A program made the translations under genes and the position numbers. 10,590 bases of DNA from Lactobacillaceae bacterium UBA639 (GTDB taxonomy: Bacteria; Bacillota; Bacilli; Lactobacillales; Lactobacillaceae), in assembly GCA_002299975.1 (NCBI GenBank), contig DBOT01000140.1, positions 1-10,590 on the forward strand, in the 5' to 3' direction. This document shows positions 6,891 to 10,590 of the stretch, in pieces; positions within the stretch are counted from its first letter, which is position 1; every line of letters starts with the position of its first letter. Under the pieces are notes generated by a model. The model was given only the letters and a program-made list of their open reading frames with translations, made no database searches and was not told the DNA's origin.

Positions 6891-7329
6891 TATGTACCCG
6901 AATTTCGGCACTAACTTCGGGGTGCAGCTTGATCGGTACGTTTACGTAGCCCAAGGCCTTGATCGGCGCAGCCAGTTCGATCTTACGCTTATCGATCTTG
7001 ACCTTGTATTGCTTTTGCAGGGCCGTGGCGATCTGCTTAGTCGAGATTGAGCCAAACATCCGACCGTCCGTACCAGCCTTTCCGCTGAGCTCAACAACTG
7101 TCTTATCGTCTTCTAAGACCTTCTTCAGACGCTTAGCCTCTTCCAGCTCTTCGGCAGCGTGCTTAGCCTCAGCCCGTTGCTGACCAGCCAGTTGACTCAT
7201 TGCGGCCTTAGTAGCTTGCTTAGCCAGGCCCCGCTTGATCAGGTAGTTCTGAGCGTAGCCATCTGGTACTTCCTTGACCTGGCCACGTTTACCCCGGCCA
7301 CGAACATCTTGTGTAAAAATAACTTTCAT
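6877..7329 (-). CDS. rplI: 50S ribosomal protein L9
   Basis: L9 binds 23S rRNA at the base of the L1 stalk and helps maintain reading-frame fidelity. The 150 residues match the family length. The N-terminal RNA-binding domain is clear (MKVIFTQDVRGRGKRGQ, then VPDGYAQNYLIKRGLA). A long charged connecting helix spans about 41-75, and the C-terminal domain carries GRMFGSIST (89-97). The frame extends to a GTG at 7338, but the family begins MKVIF, so ATG 7329 is chosen. GGAG sits eight bases before it, inside the gdpP stop region. The gap to the gdpP stop is five bases, implying coupled translation. Confidence 0.97.
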   Translation of the reverse strand: MKVIFTQDVRGRGKRGQVKEVPDGYAQNYLIKRGLAKQATKAAMSQLAGQQRAEAKHAAEELEEAKRLKKVLEDDKTVVELSGKAGTDGRMFGSISTKQIATALQKQYKVKIDKRKIELAAPIKALGYVNVPIKLHPEVSAEIRVHIAEK

Positions 7330-7334
7330 CTTGT

Positions 7335-9359
7335 TCACTCCTCTTCATCTTCCTGACTACTATTATCAACCGTCTTCGCCAGAAGATCAATTAATTCCTT
7401 TCGAACGGTATCGACGGTCTCACCGGCAATCTGGGTTGCTGCATTAGCCAGGTGACCACCGCCGCCCATCTGCTCCATGATGATCTGGACATTGACGTCA
7501 CCAGCCGAACGTGCAGAAATGCCGACCTTATCATCGGCCCGCTTGGTGATGACAAATGAGGCCTCCACCCCTTCGACTTGGAGGAGCATATCTGCCGCTT
7601 GGGCCGCCGTGACGGAGTCATAGACCCGGTCGTCCTCACCGGCACAGATTGCCATGTGATCATCAATTATTGCCCGGGAAATTAAGTGATTACGGTCCAT
7701 GAAGCTCTGCGGATCCTCCTTCATGAAGGACTGAATCATCATCCCATCAGCTCCGGCCGAACGCAGGTAACTGGCCGCATCAAAGGTCCGGGTTCCGGCG
7801 CTCTTCGTAAAGGACTTCGTATCGATCTGAATTCCCGTCAGCATCGTCGTGGCCTCGAGCTTATTCAGCCCCTTACCTTCCCGTGGCTGGTATTCGAACA
7901 TCTCGGTGATCAGTTCACAGGTTGAGGAGGCGTACGGCTCGATGTAAACCAGCAGTGGGTTCTCGGGGAACTCTTCACCGCGCCGGTGGTGGTCAATGAT
8001 TACTAACCGGTTCTGGAGTTGGTCGTACAATTCAGGCGAGATCGTAATGCTCCGCTTGGCGTGGTCCACCATCACCAGCAGGCTATTATCGGTAGCCTTT
8101 TCCAGGGCCTCCGCCGGCGTGATAATGTGGTCCTTGATCGTCTGGTAGTTGTCAATCTCATTCATCAGACGCTGGATATCGGCGTGGGGGTGCTCATCAT
8201 CCACTACGATCCAGCACTCCTTACCATTCATCTCAGCAATCCGGCGAATCCCCAGGCAAGCCCCCAAGGAGTCCATATCAGGGTTGTGGTGCCCCATAAC
8301 GAACAGCTGGTCCGCCTGGTTGATCAGTTCCTGCAATGCCTGACTGATCATCCGGGCCCGTACCCGCGTCCGCTTCTCCATCGGGTTTGTCTTCCCGCCA
8401 TAGAAACGCGCTGGCTGGTCCTTGGCCCGGACGACAACCTGGTCGCCACCACGACCAAGCGCCAGGTCCAAGTTGTTCTGCGCCGTGTCTGCCAACTTGA
8501 TCAGGTCATTTTCAGCGTAGGCAATCCCCACACTAAGGGTGACTGGTGAGTTGCGTTGGGACGTACTCTGGCGAATCACGTCCAGGATCTTAAACTTTTT
8601 CTTCTCCAGTTCCGTGAGCGAGCTCTGGTGACCGATAATCAGGTAGTTATCGTCATCAATAATCTTCATCAAGAGGTGGTTAGCGCTCGCCCACTTACTG
8701 ATCTCTGAGGTAACATAGTTGTGCAGGTTAGAGACATCTGTATCGCTCATCCCTTGAATCAATTCATCGTAGTTATCCAGGTAGATGTTCCCCAAGAAGA
8801 TCTGTTCCTGCCGGTACTGTCGCTCCACCGCAGCATACTTGGTAATGTCCAGCAAGTACGCCACTCGGTAGCGCGGTTGAACCAGAAACTCAAATTGCCG
8901 GTCCCGCCAGGTAACAATCTGGGCACCCTTATGACTACGGCCGTTATCAATCATCTTCGCTAGTTGCTCATCAACACTGTCAACACTCTTACCAACGACC
9001 TTCTCGAGCTTGAAGTAGCGCGCCATATACGGATTAATCCACTCAATCTCGTTCCGGGCGTTGAGCATGATCATCCCCATTGGCATCTCTAACAGGGCCT
9101 CTTGTTGGCCACTCTTAATCTGATATGTCAGGCGTTTTAAGTATTCGTGGGTATCGTTGACCAGTTGCCGAAGTCGACGGAGACTGACAGTACTCCCAAT
9201 AACTGCCAATACTAAAACCACCAGTCCGACTTCCCAGCTAAACATAAAGGCCAGAACCAAACTGATCACGGTCACACATAATATGTAATAGACATTCCAG
9301 CGGACCGCTGGGTGTTTCAGATAAAACAGCCAGTTTTCACGACTGAAAAATTCACGCAT
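7335..9359 (-). CDS. gdpP: Cyclic-di-AMP phosphodiesterase GdpP
   Basis: GdpP hydrolyses the second messenger c-di-AMP to pApA at the inner face of the membrane and so influences potassium/osmolyte balance, cell-wall stress and beta-lactam tolerance. The 674 residues show two N-terminal transmembrane segments (about 22-40 and 43-60), a PAS-like domain (about 85-175) and a degenerate GGDEF domain (about 185-312, ending GRGGDQVVV). The DHH catalytic domain has GHHNPDMDSLG with H357, D361 and D363, then VDHAKR with D432, IIDHHRR (456-458) and D513. DHHA1 has the GGGGHLANAA motif (632-641). All expected metal-binding residues are present, so the enzyme looks active. ATG 9359 has GGAGG upstream. 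It heads the gdpP-rplI-dnaB unit. The C-terminus is acidic (SSQEDEEE). Confidence 0.97.
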   Translation of the reverse strand: MREFFSRENWLFYLKHPAVRWNVYYILCVTVISLVLAFMFSWEVGLVVLVLAVIGSTVSLRRLRQLVNDTHEYLKRLTYQIKSGQQEALLEMPMGMIMLNARNEIEWINPYMARYFKLEKVVGKSVDSVDEQLAKMIDNGRSHKGAQIVTWRDRQFEFLVQPRYRVAYLLDITKYAAVERQYRQEQIFLGNIYLDNYDELIQGMSDTDVSNLHNYVTSEISKWASANHLLMKIIDDDNYLIIGHQSSLTELEKKKFKILDVIRQSTSQRNSPVTLSVGIAYAENDLIKLADTAQNNLDLALGRGGDQVVVRAKDQPARFYGGKTNPMEKRTRVRARMISQALQELINQADQLFVMGHHNPDMDSLGACLGIRRIAEMNGKECWIVVDDEHPHADIQRLMNEIDNYQTIKDHIITPAEALEKATDNSLLVMVDHAKRSITISPELYDQLQNRLVIIDHHRRGEEFPENPLLVYIEPYASSTCELITEMFEYQPREGKGLNKLEATTMLTGIQIDTKSFTKSAGTRTFDAASYLRSAGADGMMIQSFMKEDPQSFMDRNHLISRAIIDDHMAICAGEDDRVYDSVTAAQAADMLLQVEGVEASFVITKRADDKVGISARSAGDVNVQIIMEQMGGGGHLANAATQIAGETVDTVRKELIDLLAKTVDNSSQEDEEE

Positions 9360-9377
9360 AATAATCCTCCCAAATCA

Positions 9378-9390
9378 GCGGTAGCACCGC
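9378..9390 (-). repeat. Small hairpin in the gdpP leader
   Basis: There is a perfect 5-bp GC-rich stem, GCGGT (9378-9382) against ACCGC (9386-9390), with a three-base loop. It lies about eight bases upstream of the GGAGG ribosome-binding site of gdpP and inside the short 5' leader expected from the predicted promoter. No strong T-run follows it on the minus strand, so it is not a clear terminator of the amidohydrolase gene. It might affect translation or RNA stability, or be incidental. Confidence 0.45.
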
Positions 9391-9409
9391 CTTTTAATTG
9401 GATATTACT

Positions 9410-9418
9410 ATCATATCA
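9410..9418 (-). promoter_or_regulatory. Predicted extended -10 promoter of gdpP
   Basis: The minus strand reads TGATATGAT, which is an extended -10 (TG, one base, then TATGAT at 9410-9415). The -35 region is poor, as extended -10 promoters tolerate. It lies about 50 bases before the gdpP start and 30 bases after the amidohydrolase stop. Transcription would start near 9403 and give a leader of about 44 bases. Confidence 0.55.
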
Positions 9419-9447
9419 CACCGGCCACTAAAAGAAGCCCGATTCGC

Positions 9448-10452
9448 TTAATCAACTGCTCCCGGATGATGAGCCTTAAAGCGCGCTAAGGCCGGGTCAT
9501 TAGCCTGACGAGCCGCCGCAACATTATCCGGCTTAAAGTAGATCCGCGCAGCGTTGTTGGCCATCACGTCAGTCAATTCAGCCGGGGTAAAGATATCGGT
9601 ATGTTCTAGCCAGGTCGCGAGCTGGTGGTAGCTATTAAACGTTGCGGACCACGGGGCGTCACTTCCCCAGATGATTCGTTTAGCCCCTAAGCGTTCCTTA
9701 GCAAGGCGAACCGCCCATTGGCTCCGTGGATATGGAAAGTCATCACGGCCCTCGCCCAGAATATCCTGGATCGCCGAAATATCAACACTGATGTTAGCCA
9801 GCGGGGCAAACTGGCCAAGTACGTTAGCCAGCTGGTTAGGGTGCTTGCTATCGGGGAAGGAAAGATGGCAGACCACAAAGTCTAATTCTGGATAGCGCCG
9901 GGCTAGGTTAACAATTGCTTCTGGTTGGTAACTGGTCTGGTCAGTCGCCCCGTAGTCGACCGTCACCACAAAGCCAGGGTAGTCTGCCAGGTAATGGAAG
10001 ATCTGGGTGACCCGATTATCAATATCCAGTCGAAATGGCCGGTGGAACCCGTGCAGCCCGCCCCCCTGGCTGATCTCAAATTTGATGGCCCGAAAGCCGA
10101 GATCATCAACGTAACGATGAACAATCGCCATCACCTGGTCGTCAAAGGGATCGACAGAAAAGGCACCGATAAAGCGGTCGGGGTAGCGTTTGACCACCTG
10201 GTAGGTATAGTAATTTTGGTAGCCATTCAGGGTTCCCTGAAGGATGACCGCCTTCTCAATTCCTTCCTCATCCATAATCTGCAGGTACTTTTCAGCCAGG
10301 AAGTTGTCATCTCCCCAGCCGTCCGGAATCAATTTAATAATCTCACCGTCATCCCAGATGGCGTAACCATTGCCCAGGGGACTGAGCCGGCCTTGCCCCT
10401 TGGCGCCGGCCATCTCCCGGACGAGGTGAATGTGTCCTTCGATTTTACGCAT
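9448..10452 (-). CDS. Amidohydrolase-2 family protein (TIM-barrel metal hydrolase)
   Basis: This is a 334-residue soluble protein resembling the amidohydrolase_2 / ACMSD-like group, which holds decarboxylases and hydrolases of small carboxylated substrates. Visible barrel landmarks are the first-strand HIH (H7, H9), a conserved lysine in RAIKFEISQGG (K124), H196 in VVCHLSFPD, the last-strand aspartate in IIWGSDAPW (D265), and the typical end MANNAARIYF. On the strand where this family usually has a metal-binding histidine, this protein reads FVVTVDYG (D166), so the metal site may differ. ATG 10452 has AGGA (10460-10463) upstream. The reaction and substrate are unknown. It sits between rpsR and gdpP, normally close neighbours. 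No clear promoter was found in the short upstream gap, but the rpsR terminator implies there is one. Confidence 0.85.
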   Translation of the reverse strand: MRKIEGHIHLVREMAGAKGQGRLSPLGNGYAIWDDGEIIKLIPDGWGDDNFLAEKYLQIMDEEGIEKAVILQGTLNGYQNYYTYQVVKRYPDRFIGAFSVDPFDDQVMAIVHRYVDDLGFRAIKFEISQGGGLHGFHRPFRLDIDNRVTQIFHYLADYPGFVVTVDYGATDQTSYQPEAIVNLARRYPELDFVVCHLSFPDSKHPNQLANVLGQFAPLANISVDISAIQDILGEGRDDFPYPRSQWAVRLAKERLGAKRIIWGSDAPWSATFNSYHQLATWLEHTDIFTPAELTDVMANNAARIYFKPDNVAAARQANDPALARFKAHHPGAVD

Positions 10453-10523
10453 TTTACTTTCCTTTCACCAAAACAGCAAACGACCAACCTAATAGGTCAG
10501 CCCTTTCGTCCTAATTGCGATAC

Positions 10524-10560
10524 AAAAAAAGCTCACTTCACAATGAAGCAAGCTTTTTTT
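10524..10560. terminator. Intrinsic terminator after rpsR
   Basis: AAAAAAAGCT (10524-10533) pairs with AGCTTTTTTT (10551-10560). A two-base internal mismatch follows, then CTTCA (10536-10540) pairs with TGAAG (10544-10548) around a CAA loop. With A- and T-runs on both sides it can end transcription on either strand. On the minus strand it lies just after the rpsR stop and before the amidohydrolase gene, so it should end the rpsF-ssb-rpsR transcript. Confidence 0.9.
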
Positions 10561-10568
10561 ATTTTGGA

Positions 10569-10590
10569 TTAGTCTTCAGCAACGAATGGC
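10569..10590 (-). CDS. rpsR: Probable 30S ribosomal protein S18, last codons only
   Basis: Only six codons and a stop are in the window: PFVAED then TAA (10569-10571). This matches the usual C-terminal end of S18 in lactobacilli (LLPFVAED-type). It fits the known order rpsF-ssb-rpsR before gdpP-rplI-dnaB near the replication origin, and the terminator next to it. The stretch is too short to prove identity, so the call rests mainly on the neighbourhood. Confidence 0.6.

Noticed and set aside
7330..7338. GTG start for rplI overlapping the gdpP end
   Set aside because: L9 proteins begin MKVIF; ATG 7329 is correctly spaced from GGAG and gives the standard 150 residues.
8019..8549. 176-residue open frame on the + strand opposite gdpP
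   Set aside because: It is antisense to the well-supported DHH and GGDEF regions of gdpP; its composition reflects the complementary strand.
9376..9392. T-box-like sequence (GGTGCTACCGC on the minus strand) before gdpP
   Set aside because: It resembles the T-box core, but there is no room for stem I or a specifier loop, no terminator follows, and gdpP is not an amino-acid-related gene.
9925..10572. 215-residue open frame on the + strand
   Set aside because: It lies opposite the amidohydrolase gene, which has recognisable motifs; it has no ribosome-binding site or domain and runs through the rpsR terminator.

Overview
The window looks like a piece of a low-to-mid GC Gram-positive (Firmicutes) chromosome, most likely a heterofermentative lactobacillus of the Limosilactobacillus type. 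The evidence is a GC content that looks close to 50%, strong AGGAGG-type Shine-Dalgarno sites before nearly every gene, and the housekeeping order rpsR - gdpP - rplI - dnaB, which in lactobacilli lies near the replication origin. The species assignment is inference. I see no insertion sequence, prophage, CRISPR array or tRNA. Almost every base belongs to a confidently coding gene or a short intergenic region; no gene-free stretch exceeds about 130 bases.

Left part (1-2723, + strand): the downstream part of a phosphate-uptake operon. It contains the 3' end of pstC, then pstA, pstB and phoU, tightly packed with start/stop overlaps or gaps of about 10 bases. The genes for the binding protein (pstS) and the rest of pstC would lie to the left of the window. 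The operon ends in a perfect hairpin with A and T flanks (2728-2762), which also serves the converging gene from the other side.

Middle (2767-5305, - strand): a class III-like polyphosphate kinase 2 with its own promoter, converging on phoU. Upstream of it is a two-gene unit, a 12-TM MFS transporter followed by a small four-cysteine zinc-ribbon protein of unknown function, closed by its own terminator. Phosphate import (Pst), its regulator (PhoU) and polyphosphate-dependent nucleotide phosphorylation (PPK2) therefore sit side by side.

Right part (5434-10590, - strand): the replication/translation/second-messenger block. gdpP (membrane c-di-AMP phosphodiesterase), rplI (ribosomal protein L9) and dnaB (replicative helicase) run in that order, with a recognisable promoter before gdpP and a second one before dnaB. 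Between gdpP and the end of rpsR sits an amidohydrolase-2 family gene with its own ribosome-binding site, isolated from rpsR by a strong terminator. It looks like an accessory gene inserted into a conserved neighbourhood.

Overall this is mostly a conserved core region, and I do not see a convincing undescribed multi-gene system. The points most worth a second look are the amidohydrolase with an apparently altered metal site, the MFS/zinc-ribbon gene pair with a structured leader, the acidic low-complexity insertion in DnaB, and the pst-phoU / ppk2 convergence. Several starts were moved from the longest open frame to an internal codon on ribosome-binding-site and family evidence (pstB, phoU, ppk2, rplI).
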